Positions 22,248 through 34,239 of a stretch of 64,000 bases of DNA are shown in pieces. This DNA comes from Phialocephala subalpina (lineage: Eukaryota > Ascomycota > Leotiomycetes > Helotiales > Mollisiaceae), in assembly GCA_900073065.1 (NCBI GenBank), contig FJOG01000011.1, positions 698,882 through 762,881 of the forward strand, read 5' to 3'. The notes beneath the pieces were generated by a model. That model saw only the letters and a program-made list of their open reading frames with translations, did no database searches and was not told where the DNA came from. Position 1 is the stretch's first letter; every line of letters starts with the position of its first letter. The position numbers and the translations under genes are program-made.

Positions 22248-25200
22248 TCAGATCATCCCATTCCCACCCATCGACATAGCCATATCCTGATTACTATTTC
22301 CAAATATCCGAAACATAGTGCTTTGCCACGCATCAGCATACTGCTCATTACTCAACCACTGTCCATCAATATCCCCAAACTGCTGCTGCTGTCCCGTCTG
22401 CATACCCCCGCCTCCTCCGCCAGTACCAACTCCATTCCCTCCATAGTCACCTACTCCGCCTTCATTGACCGACATCCCGCCCCCATTCCCACTCACACTC
22501 CCCATATTGAATTGGCTCGCAGCCAGAGCAATACTATTACTATCAAAAATCGCCCAGCCGTCATCGTAGCTGGAATTTGGGTTTTGAGTGGAGCTGGACA
22601 GGAACATAGGGTCGGGTTCTGGTGCGGGACGCGGAGTATGCATGTGTTGGAGCGATGATTCGAGGCGAGAGGCGAGGGTGTGACGGAGGGAGGGCTCGGG
22701 TTGGTGCGTTGTTTGGAGCATGTTTAGGTGGGCTTGGATTAGGATGAAATCTGTGGTGTGGTGTTGTTAGGCTTTGTTTCGGGAGGTAGGATGAAAGGAG
22801 GCGGAAGGCGGAGGTGATTTGGAAGTGCGTGTGAGGAAAAGTATGAGTAGTGGAGGAGGGATGGAAACTCACCATCTGCTTCTCCTACTCCACCTTCGAT
22901 GCCTTGGAGGACGAGGAGAGCTGCCCATGTTATTATCTACAGTCTTGTTAGCTTTTTGCACCTTATTTGGTGTGGCCGGAGAGCCTTACCACCAAGTCCC
23001 AGTTGGACCATATCCCTTTATCTTCATTCTGTAGCTTCAGCGTAGCTCGAGCAGAAATCAAAAGCTCGTGGCGTTCAATTGTAGCTACATTATTAGCGAA
23101 GAGGTCGAATCCACGGGCCGGATGGTAGATAGAGAGGACGAAGAGGCGGTGGAGGCTGTATTGTCGGAAGATCATTAAGGAGTCGTGTTCTGGGTCATTG
23201 GGCTCTATGAAGTCGTTAGACGCAAAATCATGAAGGTGAAGTCAAGCTTGAAAATCAAAGATGAGAAAGGAGAAGTGGTTATCGAAAACAGGAGGAGGTA
23301 TCAACCCTGGCAGAAGCAGCCTCTGAGCCTCCCTTGCAGGCGACTCGCTTATTAAAATTGAAAGGGGCCGACAAAAGAATTTGCAGCAAAAGGTCGAAAA
23401 ATAAGATACACAAAAATGAAATCGGATACAGGTTTTTTAAAAGAGAAAGAAAAATGCAAAAAAGTTCGCAAACTACCCGCGAGTACATTCTTTCACCATC
23501 GCAACGAAAGGGCCGGAGAGCCGAATTACTTTACGGAATTATCCCTTTGACGATGGGCTTGCAGGGGTAGCTACTACATCCTTTGTCAACCTTCCTCGGA
23601 AGTTGAGCTAGGGCTCTCTATAGAGGTAGAAAGCGAACTCCGTGAGCTTGATTGATGCATCGGTGGGAAATCGCTTCGGAGCCACAACTCGCCGCTCTGA
23701 GATACTCCGACGGCGGTCGCAAGGCTGGGAGATTTTGGCGCGCTGCGAGAAATCATGAAAGTTTGAACGACGTACTGTTCCATTGCACCAACCAATCATC
23801 CAATTGCCTCGCCCACTCTCGAATGACTTTGCTATCCGCTTCTGTGAAGACGGCAGGCGCTGGAGGTGTGTTTTCGACCTGATTCGACGATATGAAGGAC
23901 CATATTGTTGGCAAGCCTCTCCCAGTGAAGTGACTGAGACCAGTATGCATCATCTGCGTAAGGCTATAGAACGGATCTTTTGCAGCAGTCTGCAGTTGCC
24001 GTAAGGAAGGAAGTGGCGCTTCTTTGGGGACGATTGGACACGACATGTGAAGTGAAGCATGTTCGAGGTCAATGATCTACTCGTGTTAGAATTGCTAGTA
24101 TGTGCCGGTTTGCTGGATGTTATCCACCTGAAGCCCTGAGAATAAGCCTCTCCATTCATGAGACCTTTCGTCGATCTGGAGGGTGACATCCCCGAGTTAG
24201 CCATACTTCTTCAAGACATATTGGGAGTCATTCGAGAGTCAAATGCTTTCTTCGGAGTTTGCAGCGAGTAGAACTCATGAAAAGTGCCCAATGGGGAAAT
24301 TTGTGCTCGGGGAAGTCATACTTGGACCGGGCAATGGTCTAGTGTTAGCTACACAGGATCTCGGAGTTAGCATTCCTGCTCAAGCACTTCAAAAAGGGGA
24401 GGAGAATGTTCCAGGAGCCCCGGGACATTGAGAACTCTCGATATAAAGAGATTAGGAGAATATTGCTCCGAGACGGTGGCCTTACCCTATAGCCCATTGT
24501 TATCCAAAGTCCCGCGGTCTCGATGAAAGCCTCAGAGATGAGACCAGCGAGTATGAGTCCGAGTACATTCTGAAAGCCTCTCTCTTCTTCACTCAACTTC
24601 ATGTTCTCTTTATCGGGTCCATCTTGAGACGCTCGCGAGGCGGCCTGAGTAGGCACTGCAAGCTCTGCGATAGCACTACATGTTGCGATAAAGTATCCAG
24701 GAGACAAACCTGCAAATTCAGGTGATGGGTGATGAAGAGCCGAGACGTAGAGAATTGCAGCAAGCAGTAGTGGAGTAGGCGTAGATGATGTCTTCTTTTT
24801 TGACAGGAAGTGCAATCCTGGCATATTCTTGTGGAAGCTGCCAAGTCTTAGACCAAGAAAAAGGGGGGCACAGAGAAGCTTACGAAAGCCATATTTGTTT
24901 GATCACACCACGGGACCAGATCCTCGGGGTTTGCGGAGGTCGGGTTGTCATTTTCAGATGCATGGCTGCCGCAAATACTCCACAAAATGCCGAGTCAGTA
25001 CTCGTTGGGCGTAGACAAACATCATCGTCTAAGACAGATTGAGGAGAGGAGACAATGCCGAGTAGCGCTTCGATTGTATCAATCCGTGAGAGGATTGTCT
25101 GGGGATCAAGCTTCGGTTGGGCCGTATTGCTTGCACTTTCTGCAATAAGAGGTGGTGGAGGAAGTTCATGAACCACAGCAGCAGCCTGCCAGGGTCAGCG

Positions 25201-25510
25201 GAGAAACAGGAGATGCACCTATTCGTCCATTCCTACATTCGCCCGCGGTTTGAAGATGCAAGGTATTTGTGATACCCGACATCGTTTGCAGGATGACGAT
25301 CGATCTGGATCAACCTCGCATTTCATCTGAGCAAGTCAGGATCCACGAAAGCCAACAAGGTCATTACTATTGGGCTATCACCTTCTGGCGTCGACAATTG
25401 ACTACATGAATCAGTACATCTCTTTCATCTCTCTCACGTGTCAACTCACCGCATGCTTTTGTGGGTTTGGGACCCAGAAACGTGCCATTTCTGCTGCTGC
25501 TACTGCTCAT
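22248..25510 (-). CDS. Zn2Cys6 fungal transcription factor, multi-exon, interior model incomplete
   Basis: Starts MSSSSSRNGTFLGPKPTKAC at 25510. Splicing three small exons rebuilds a perfect Zn2Cys6 cluster, CX2CX6CX9CX2CX6C (CVNC, RRQKMKC, then SCKRCRVSQIPC). A linker exon (AAVVHELPPPPLIAESAS) with a short leucine-rich segment (ILSRIDTIEALLG) follows. The middle homology region includes STPTPLLLAAILYVSALHH and AGLSPGYFIATCSAIAELA, then REWRGLFSGLQ-like, IIDLEHASLHMSCPIVP and LDDWLVQW. The C-terminal exons read FRQYSLHRLFVLSIYHPARGF, IWSNWDLV, IITWAALLVLQGIEGG, then a Gly/Gln-rich tail to the stop at 22248. The overall layout is that of a fungal-specific nuclear regulator. Two stretches, about 24200-24470 and 23240-23750, cannot be spliced cleanly by eye, so a disabling lesion cannot be excluded. 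Confidence 0.75.
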
Positions 25511-27632
25511 CGTCTGATCTTCAGCTACACGTGCTCATGACGAGGAATAGGGGAGTAGGTGGATGTATCCAAAACGATACTGCACTGGTTGATACTTGGT
25601 GAAAGTGTGCAGCGACGGCGTGCCCTGAGCAAGGTAGTCCAATTTGGGCTGCTGATAACATTGGAAGAGTGGGGCATCTCCTGCACATGACATGCATCTA
25701 CCCTCGATATTCATAATTTTATGCACACTCAAACCAGCCTGCAACCTTCAAGCCATGTATATCCCATCAATTTGAGCTGATCTTCTGAGAGACAGTGAAC
25801 ACAAACTGACGTCGGGCAACGCTGATCCGAGGCGTATTGAAATATTGGTCAGTAACATCCGAGAGATACGAGAATCTTAAGGCTGGCCCCAGGGTCGGTT
25901 GTGCCATATCAAACGGTGGCTAAAGCAAAGGTTCAAAAGGAAATCCCTGGGAATGCGGGGAGGACTCTACCAAATATAGATGGACCGATGAAGTCATTGT
26001 GGTCTTCAGTAAGGTGTTCAGAGGATATACTTTCTGCGAAACTGCGGCCGCTCCATGTCTTAAGAATTTTCGGTCTTTGACGCTCGAGCGGCTATTGACC
26101 AGTCGCTGGGCGTTCGAGCAGAAGACCACTCGTATCTTGTGGAGAGTTCAAATGAATAGTGATCATCGAAGAGGTCAGTGCCTTTCAGTAAGTCCAGCAT
26201 TTACAGCCACCAGGATATACGATCCTGTTGATCAATATCTGCACGTCAGTTATACGACGCACAGATATATGGAGCGTATCTAAGCGAGTGCATAAGATAT
26301 GTCAAATATATTGGCTATATGAGGAAAACTAATAAGGTTATATCAAAGCAACCATGCGCACTGCTGGCGGTGAGTCGGATACAATGGTTGCTTCTTGACG
26401 AAGAGTTCGAGAATCAAACGAAGTGTTGAGAGAGTGTTCCTTGGTCCTAGAAGTGCGTAGGCCTGAGTACAATGCAGTCATCCGGGCCGAAGCATCCCGA
26501 AGCCCTCTCTTGGCAGCCAAAGCATCATCGCGCATCACAAACGAAGAAGAACAAACTTCTCTGGTCCACAGCTCCGGGACATTTCTGCCACACTTCTCAT
26601 TGCAACGTTGTTCTATTACTTCGAACTATCGTCATTGTCGCCCGAGTTTCTCACGCTATTGGCGGACGGGCATGAATGCATGATATTTGCTTGATTGGGA
26701 TTGCAGTTCACACGCGTTTCTGCCCAATGCCCAACTGGCGCGCGCCCCGTCAGTGCCGTCACCGTCCACGACGACACACGATGGAGGGATTTACCATGTA
26801 CCAACTGTCGTCTACCTCCCCGAAGAGATACCTCTGCTCCTCCAGCGGCTGCCACACTGCTTTGGGCTCCAACTTACTCTCTGGTCCACTGGAATGTGCT
26901 GACTGTCCAGACTATCCGCCCAATTATGCCTGACATCAGCCACCGCTATTCAATCCAGAACAGCGATTGCTGAGGCCAGCATGACACGCTCGAGGGAAGC
27001 TCCTTGGACGTTCAAGTGGGTGCCGAGTAAGTGCGAGCCCGCGGCGCTGGTTTACAGAGCATCGTGCTCTCGAAAAGATACTTTCCACGAAGATCTCTTA
27101 CACCGAGTAATTTGTTTGAAGGAGACTCTTCAGACCTGACTTCGAAACACGCCCATCTGCACGCGGTGGCGACTTTCTGCCGCATACCAGACCATCTCAT
27201 TTTGGCTCTTTCCTTCGAATTCAAGTCTGGATCCTGGCCAAAGCTCCTTCTCGTCGCCTGGATCGCCCCGTTGCTGCTGTCAAATGTGCAGCTCCTCAAT
27301 AGCTTAACATTTAGCACTTATAGCTCCAGAAGGGCCACTCTTTGTCTCACTCTGAGTCTATAAATTAGCGGCTTCACATTTCAGACTCGGAAACATAAAG
27401 GACCATCTCCATCCTGCCAAAGTTACATTTTTGGTCAGCCGCCCACCACTCACCGCCTTAATATTGTTCCAAGGTTTTCCGTCCTGGAGGATCCATACAA
27501 GTGCCGGAGGACATCTGAGCTCATTTTGACCACTAGGACCCAATCGGCCAGAGAATAATTGCGTGTTGTTTCCTTTGTACTTTTGTACATCTGTCTCTCA
27601 ATTTCATTTCGCCGATTTTATGATTATACGAT
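25511..27632. other. Divergent intergenic region between two regulators or unknown genes
   Basis: About 2.1 kb between the start codons of the Zn2Cys6 gene (-) and the next gene (+). Several open frames overlap at 26676-26973 in all three plus frames, which reflects low stop density in GC-rich sequence rather than a gene. No motif, RNA or repeat is recognised. It presumably holds both promoters and long leaders. Confidence 0.4.
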
Positions 27633-28921
27633 ATGATGGCCTCAAGAAGAAGTCTCCAAGTGCAGCCAGATTATGGATACGGCCGTCCGGTCCCCATTGG
27701 AACGATGAACAGTTCGAGAAGGTACGGACAGACTATGAGACACAGGATATTGGGAACCGAGCTAACCAGCAAGAAGTACTGTCTACCCGGAGGCCTCCCA
27801 GGCCAGTTATGATAATTCCTACTATGCAGTATCCAGGTAAGGCTTTCCTTCCACCACTGATCAAAATGGAAGACGCTGAAGTCGGATATCAAGCGCCACA
27901 TACACGCCGGCGGTGGCTGCAACTTACAGTCCAATCGCGACGCCTTCCTCGTCAGGAACTCCCATTCGTTCGAATTCGATGTACTCTTCCAGTGGTTACA
28001 ATGTGGGAGCATCCTCTGCCCTTTACGGAGCCGCCGGACCTGGCTACAATTCCTACTCAAGTCCAGCCTCAAGTTGGGAGCCTCAAGGCAGGGTCTCGCC
28101 GGAGAATTACATGGAGGACTATGTTGCGTCACCAAGCCCTACAGACTATGTACTTGAATCCTCAAGTAAGGCAGTGAGCAAGGTCAAGAGCGAAGGGAAG
28201 CACTCGCAAAGACGCCCGTCCAACAGAGATGAGTTCGATGGACCACACCAGTTTCTACAACGCCCACCACCAGAATACATTGCCGCACAGGAAAGAGATC
28301 TGCCACATCTCCCAACCAACCTAGTTGTCCACGAGCAGGATAGTATCCTCACACAAGTCAATGACCGTCTGTCACAGTGTGCTTTTGACTTCGTGGCGAA
28401 GTATCAATTTCCAATTCCACTCGCGAACGGCGAGATAAGACCCGTGGAGCGGCCCCAAGACCGCGAATGGACTGAGTGGGTATATCTCTTGAAACGTTTG
28501 GCCACAAAACGAAGGATACCTGCCCGTGTGTTATATAATGGCCAGATCAAACAGTTCATTACCATATTGGAGAACTCTTTGGAGATGCGGCACGCTGCGA
28601 AACACCAATCTCGACCGCTCAAGGACGATAGGAATATACTTCAACTCATTTCAGCTGGCATACAAGTTGCGTAAGTCACACCTTTCCGGAGCATTGTTTC
28701 CTCTACCGTGCTGTTTCTGGAGCCTTGAGATGTACATCTACTCCTCGTGAATGTCCCACTGCTCCCGGATCTCTCTCTCAAACATCTGAAGAAGCATGCT
28801 AACTCCAAGGGACAGGAAAATCCTGAGAGACGCACCTGCGATGGATTACTTGGATAGATTATACGTTACAACAGAGAAACAGATCCAGGATCGGAGCGCA
28901 GGTAGCCGCTACAGGGCTTAA
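27633..28921 (+). CDS. Conserved-looking Tyr/Ser-rich protein with a basic helical C-terminal half, function unknown
   Basis: Rebuilt as join(27633..27721,27774..27836,27882..28670,28815..about 28921), roughly 350 aa. A second ATG lies at 27636. The N-terminal third is low complexity and rich in Tyr, Ser and Pro (SLQVQPDYGYGRPVPIG, ASYDNSYYAVS, SPIATPSSSGTP). The C-terminal half looks strongly constrained: HEQDSILTQVNDRLSQCAF, DFVAKYQFPIPL, REWTEWVYLLKRLATKRRIP, NGQIKQFITILENSLEMRHA, then KILRDAPAMDYLDRLYVTTE. I recognise no named domain. A disordered front plus a helical, basic C-terminus would fit a nuclear or scaffold protein, but that is a guess. The last exon border and stop are approximate. 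Confidence 0.7.
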
Positions 28922-30232
28922 TCATGTCGCTATGATTTACGACTTACGTTTGTATGAGCCCCGGCGTTGGGAACCATTCCAACAATCCTGTTGGGCCATG
29001 CACAGTTTCATGATTTGCTCTTCCTTTTGAGCCACATAATTTTGGATTTTTTGGATATCCCTTATTCCCAGGAATTGCCAGACTGCCTAAGGATTACAGA
29101 CTGAGCTTTTTCTATGTCTTTTGTCATTTGCTAGCCTTGCAGATGCTTTGATGTTTGTGTTTTTGATGGACATTCGCCCAGCTACTAGGGTCCTAGCCAT
29201 TGGATCGCTGTCCCTCAGCCTGCGTGATTGTACCAATGGAGAAGATCACCACTTGGCTTGCGAACCACTGGACTCCGGATACTGTGGCCAAAGCTTACAC
29301 TACAGCAAGCCATTGGAGAGAGTGGTACCATTCCAAACCAGGAGTCGTCGACTCGTTGCCCAGCTCAGCAGAGTCACGTGGTGGGGCCGACGACCACATG
29401 TATTTTGGTTGCAGCCGGCATCTTGGTTGAAGCAGAACGCAGAGCATTTTCTAAGGCGAATGGGATGAAGAGCAGGATTTATAAGGATCGCTATTCCTGA
29501 TTGTTTTACCGCAAGGTGCAGTATTGTTTCAGGCACATTGAAATTGGGCTGGCTGCGCAAGGATTTGTTGGGATTGAATTCGGGACGACGCAATTGCGCT
29601 GGGCGTCAATGATCAGGCTTGCGATTGAAATGCAGGAAGCAGGGAAGACTATGAGGTCTCGATTTCGAGCTCGCGCATTTGGGCGAGGAAGAGGTGTTTA
29701 TGTTCTACTCGGTATCGTCCGTGTCTTGTTGCGTTGTACGCTGGGGTCGGTGACGGAAAAGGTTATCTCGAAAGCCTGGTGGCTGTAAGCCAGTTAAATG
29801 CAAAGATATAATTTATCCCGTGCCTCTCACCTACATATTACATGCATATTGTTCAGTCAATGGACCAATGGGAACGACACGCACATCCTGGCAAGCTCAT
29901 CGGTAACGAATGGGGAACCGAGTCGGCAGGTGACGAGGTCCCGGTGCCCGATTCAACGTCCTTTGAGTGCTGGGAAATGGGAGGGGAGCGATATATATCA
30001 CGTACACTTGCTTGTCATCTTGAAAGGAACCCACAAGTGTGTGCCTGCGAGCCTTGTCTTACTTGTTCTCACCGTTGACATTTTCGTTCTCGTTCTCGTT
30101 CCTCGTGGCGCTATCTTCTTTCCTGGCTTTCAATTGGCTGCCTCGCTTCACTTGAGAGCGAGAACTTCAGACATCGGCAATTGACGTATTTGGACGTTTC
30201 TGAAAAGGGAAAAGGGTGAAGTACCGTACAAG
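28922..30232. other. Intergenic region
   Basis: No gene recognised. Plus-strand frames at 29121-29500 overlap one another and lack motifs. The final 200 bases, with a CT- and GTTCTC-rich patch near 30080-30110, are probably the leader of the regulator gene at 30233. Confidence 0.4.
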
Positions 30233-33056
30233 ATGGCGGAAAGAACATCGAGTAGAAAGTCCCATGGCCACTCCCACTCGCATCAAGTTCCAGGCCAAGC
30301 TCAGCGCCGGAGAAAAGTCCAGCCTCAAACCTCCTCGCAACCTTACCGTCTTCCCGTCCCTCCTGTTCAAACACAGCCTCGTCAAACAGCCGTCCTCAAT
30401 CCCTCCAATCACTATCAAACCTCCTTCCCAGTCTCAACAAGCTTTATGACTATGCCTCAGACTACACTCCCCTTACCCATTCCAGTTTCGGGACCACTAC
30501 CGGCTTATCAGACAACTACCGCGACGGAGATTGATGTCTTGATGCAAACAGCTGGGGATTATGATCTTTCTAATTCTATGACGGTGAATGAGGATGTGGA
30601 TGTCAGCTATATTATGAGCTCGCATTCGGATCTTTCTTCCACCAAGATCCATCAGCATTCTTCTCCCGGTTCGGTTACGACAGGAACATTAAGCTTCGTC
30701 ACACTCGGAACCGAAGGAACGCCAAGCGTCGTCACAGAAGACGGAACGGGGAGTGGACTTGGGGGCTACGTGATGGTTAGTCATAGGAGGACGTATTCGG
30801 AGAAGAGTGATAGGACGAGTGATGGGGGAGAAGGGAGGTTGTATAGCCCTCCTGATGAGGGGGAGTGGGTTAGTGGTACTGGTGGTGAGGGGTGGGGAGG
30901 AGAGGTTACGCAGAGGCAGGAGACGTTTGTTGTTGAGGAGGTGGGGGATGAGGATGTTGGGAGTGCCATGCCACATGATCCGAAGTTGGTGCTTTATAGT
31001 TTGGGTACGAATGGTATGTCCCTCCTCTCTCCCCTTTCTTCCTGCTTGTTCGATGTTGGTGTTGGAGTTGGAGAGTAGAAGTTAATAAGATGAACAGAAC
31101 CGAGAACGGTCGAGAATCCGTATCAGTACCAAGATGTACAGTCAACCGGATACCAGAACGCAGGGCAGTATCTGGATACGAATCAATACAGCTACCAGTC
31201 TGTGAACCAAATCGCCTACGTCCAGACCACTGGCCCAGCCAAGGTCTCATCCGACGGCCCATGGAGTCCTGTCGCGCCCCAAGTTCCAGTCTACGACTCC
31301 GGCTACGTAGCCTTTCTCCCATCACCCGGCCCAGCAGGAGAGCAAGACTCAGAAGCAAGTCAAAGTCAAGGTCAAAGTCGAGCATCTAGTGCTACTCACT
31401 CTCCGCAACCAGGCAAATCACCAGTCGCCAAGTCCTCTCGATCCAAGAAAGCCAGCGGGAAGGGAAAAGAAAAAGATGTCAGTGGATGGGAACATACCGT
31501 TGTATCGAAAGGTGGTCTCCAATTCGTGAGCGAGAATGTGAAAGAAGAAGTCGACATGAGGAGTGGGATCAGAAAGGGAAAGTTAGATCCCGAGACGGCG
31601 GAGAAGGCGAGGAGGATCAGGAGAATGAAGGCTTGTTGGAATTGTTGGATTCAAAAGGTTCCGTGCTCGGAGGAGAAGACGTGTGAGAGGTGTACGAAGT
31701 TGTTTTCTCCAGTGGCGGATCAGTTGTGTTGTAGGACTGGGTTTAAAGATTATGAGACTACTTTCTTCCCAGGTAAGAAGACCGCAAGATTTTCAGGATG
31801 GGATACTGACTTCAGTAGAATACCTTCATCTTCATTTCAAGAAGAAAAAGATCGAGGATCTCATCTCAGAACACACAAGCGGATTTAGCAACACAGTCCT
31901 AGTTGTCGATGTCTCGACCGGAGGACTCTTCAAACCACTGACGTTGTCCGTCAACATCTTTAAACCGAAAGATCGTGAATTGCTTCGACATGCGAGTCTC
32001 GTCAGCCAGCCAGGGCAGGACTCTCAATTGGTAGAGAGGTATAGTGCACCAGTGGGTATTTTGGGAATGTCGCAATCTGAGATGAAGAAGTTGTGTACGG
32101 AACATATCGATGAGATGATCGCCAATCCACGATATGCTGCACAAGCTACTGTTGGAGATGATACGCAGCTGCCGTGTGAGATCCTGGAGATTGTGAGGAA
32201 GTATTGCTCGAAGAAAGATGTGAGAACTCCACCTCCATTCATGAAAGGTTTATTGAACTGACTTCCGCAGTTACCCCTCGTCCAGAACGCCTTGAGACTG
32301 CACACCATTCACTACTTCATGAGCACACTCATCACCTTCTCCGAAGAATCAGCAGAGAAAGTCTCCCGCTCAATCCGCAACTACGACGCTTTGCTCGAAC
32401 CCTACCTTTCATCCCGCCTCCTCAACCGCCAAATAAAATACGTCATGCACAAACTGCACCGCGAAATAACTATCGAAGTCCTCGAAGGACTCGAACGCTC
32501 CTTGCGCGCTCGTACCAAAGACTCCTGGGGACCATCTTTCTGCACAATCCTGATCTTGTGTTTGTGTATCGAGGATTTACAGATTGCTGCTGATACGATG
32601 GTTGTGTGTGATATGTTGAAGAAAGGGACGGAGAGCAAGTACACGAGGGATCAGAGTTATCAGGTGTGTTTGGCACTTGATGAGTATCCGTTTATGCAGT
32701 GCAAGAGACTGTTTCATGATATTTATAAGAGCCATAAAGAGCAGAATGGGGGTGCGAGAGAGGGTGGGTTTAATCCACTGAGATCAGTGCATGAGAAGAC
32801 ACCCACAGGGTTAGACTCTACGACGGATGCGATGGTTAGGAGTGTTTATAGGGTGATGCATAATTCTTGTGAGTTGTGACGCTTGATCGAAATGATGACG
32901 ATGTACTGATGTTTCGCAGATGATGAGATGGCCGAGCTTTCGAAGAGGGTTGCGACAATTGAGTTTGGGTATACGGTGAAGCCGAAGGATATCAAGACGA
33001 ACAATAAGGGGAGGTTGGCTTCGGATTTCTTGAGGTCGTTCTTTCCTGAGAGCTGA
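30233..33056 (+). CDS. Large Zn-cluster-type fungal regulator with atypical cysteine spacing, five exons
   Basis: Model join(30233..31013,31098..31772,31819..32219,32271..32868,32920..33056), 863 aa, all phases consistent. The N-terminal half is disordered: basic start (MAERTSSRKSHGHSHSH), then Ser/Thr/Gln-rich sequence and Tyr/Gln-rich repeats near ENPYQYQDVQ. A cysteine cluster sits at about residues 438-462: KACWNCWIQKVPC, then CERC, with the last Cys 11 residues later in ADQLCC. This resembles Zn2Cys6 (CX2CX6CX5CX2C) except that the final spacing is longer than six. The C-terminal half is folded-looking (LVVDVSTGGLFKPLTLSVNIF, LHTIHYFMSTLITFSEESAE, SFCTILILCLCIEDLQIAAD) and ends EFGYTVKPKD and DFLRSFFPES. 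The likely role is a nuclear DNA-binding regulator; targets are unknown. Confidence 0.8.
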
Positions 33057-34239
33057 GCGCAGAGTCGCGAGCTACGATGACCATGAACGACACGATGCGG
33101 TGCAGTAGATGCATTGACTGTCCATTGAATGATTTTGGTGTGTTCGGACAATTTGGGCAAGGTTTCGAGATACCAAGGTAAGCGTGCATAGAATCTCACA
33201 AAATTCAATTCAAATCATCTGGGATGCTAAAAGCGTTTCATTCTATCAAAAATAAAGAGTGTATGATATTTGTTTGTCCTGATTAGTCCTCCTGGCGCAC
33301 TTGTCAACGCCAGCAGGGTGGATGGGACTGGCTGTCTAGGCCGTTGGTTCTTTATCCCACGAACGATATTTAAATAAGTGACGCTCAAGTCCATTAAGAG
33401 GCGCAGGAGGTAGGCAATATGTGGTTTGTTTCTGACAAGAAAGGAAAGCGTACTACTCAAGTATGAGAAGGAACGAAAATGTCAAGTTCATATGAAAATT
33501 CGCACGTGATGAGGCTGTTCGAGAAACCTGACACGACAGCTGTAGCGCGGAGTGATTGAACGGTTACTGGACTCCATCGACGAGCGAATACAACATCGGT
33601 GACTCTAATATGAAGTCGATGAGGTGCTCAGTGGTCCTCGACGTGGTTGGCAAAATGCGATGAAGATGATGGAAGATGAAGAGATTTGGAGAACGAAAAT
33701 TTCAAGATGAAGCCGAAACCTTAGCGCCTCGCTTAGCTATGACGCTAGTGGACAGACCTAAATTTTCATCCGAAGCTTCAACCTCTTCTCTTCTTCATAT
33801 ATTCACAGTCACGGTCAATCAACCGCTAGTATTCCTTCACCAACTGGCTCGCGGTCATATTTACGTGCATTATTGACCTATACTTCGTGGGATTTGGGCC
33901 TTCGGGCTTGCTGTAGCTGATCTTTTCGGAGAGATGAGGCTGCGGCTTTTCTTGCGTTTATGACACATGCAATTCGATATTTGGGAGCATTGATGCTTTG
34001 AAGGGTGATGCTTGAGAATCTTGAAAATTGGAAGACGATTGAGGATGTTTGATATGTGGAGGAGTGGCTTGATCCGACAGGAACCGGTCTCAGCACTTCA
34101 GTTGCAGCTTCCTCCATGGGGACTACGGATTGCGCCACTAGATCACACGACAAGGAACCGAGTCTTAGGAATCGGATTATCATTTATCACCGAGGAATAC
34201 AAGAAATCCGATATTGTCTAGCAAAAGGTGTCTCTATAC
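33057..34239. other. Convergent intergenic region
   Basis: Lies between the 3' ends of the Zn-cluster regulator (+) and the sugar transporter (-). No gene recognised. A short run of open frames near 33676-34290 has no motif. Confidence 0.4.
33251..33256 (+). terminator. Candidate polyadenylation signal
   Basis: AATAAA about 195 bases after the stop of the Zn-cluster gene, a plausible position for 3' end formation. Many fungal genes lack a strict AATAAA, so this is only suggestive. Confidence 0.4.

Noticed and set aside
26676..26973. Three overlapping plus-strand open frames
   Set aside because: All frames are open at once because stop codons are rare in this GC-rich patch; none shows a motif or splice continuity.
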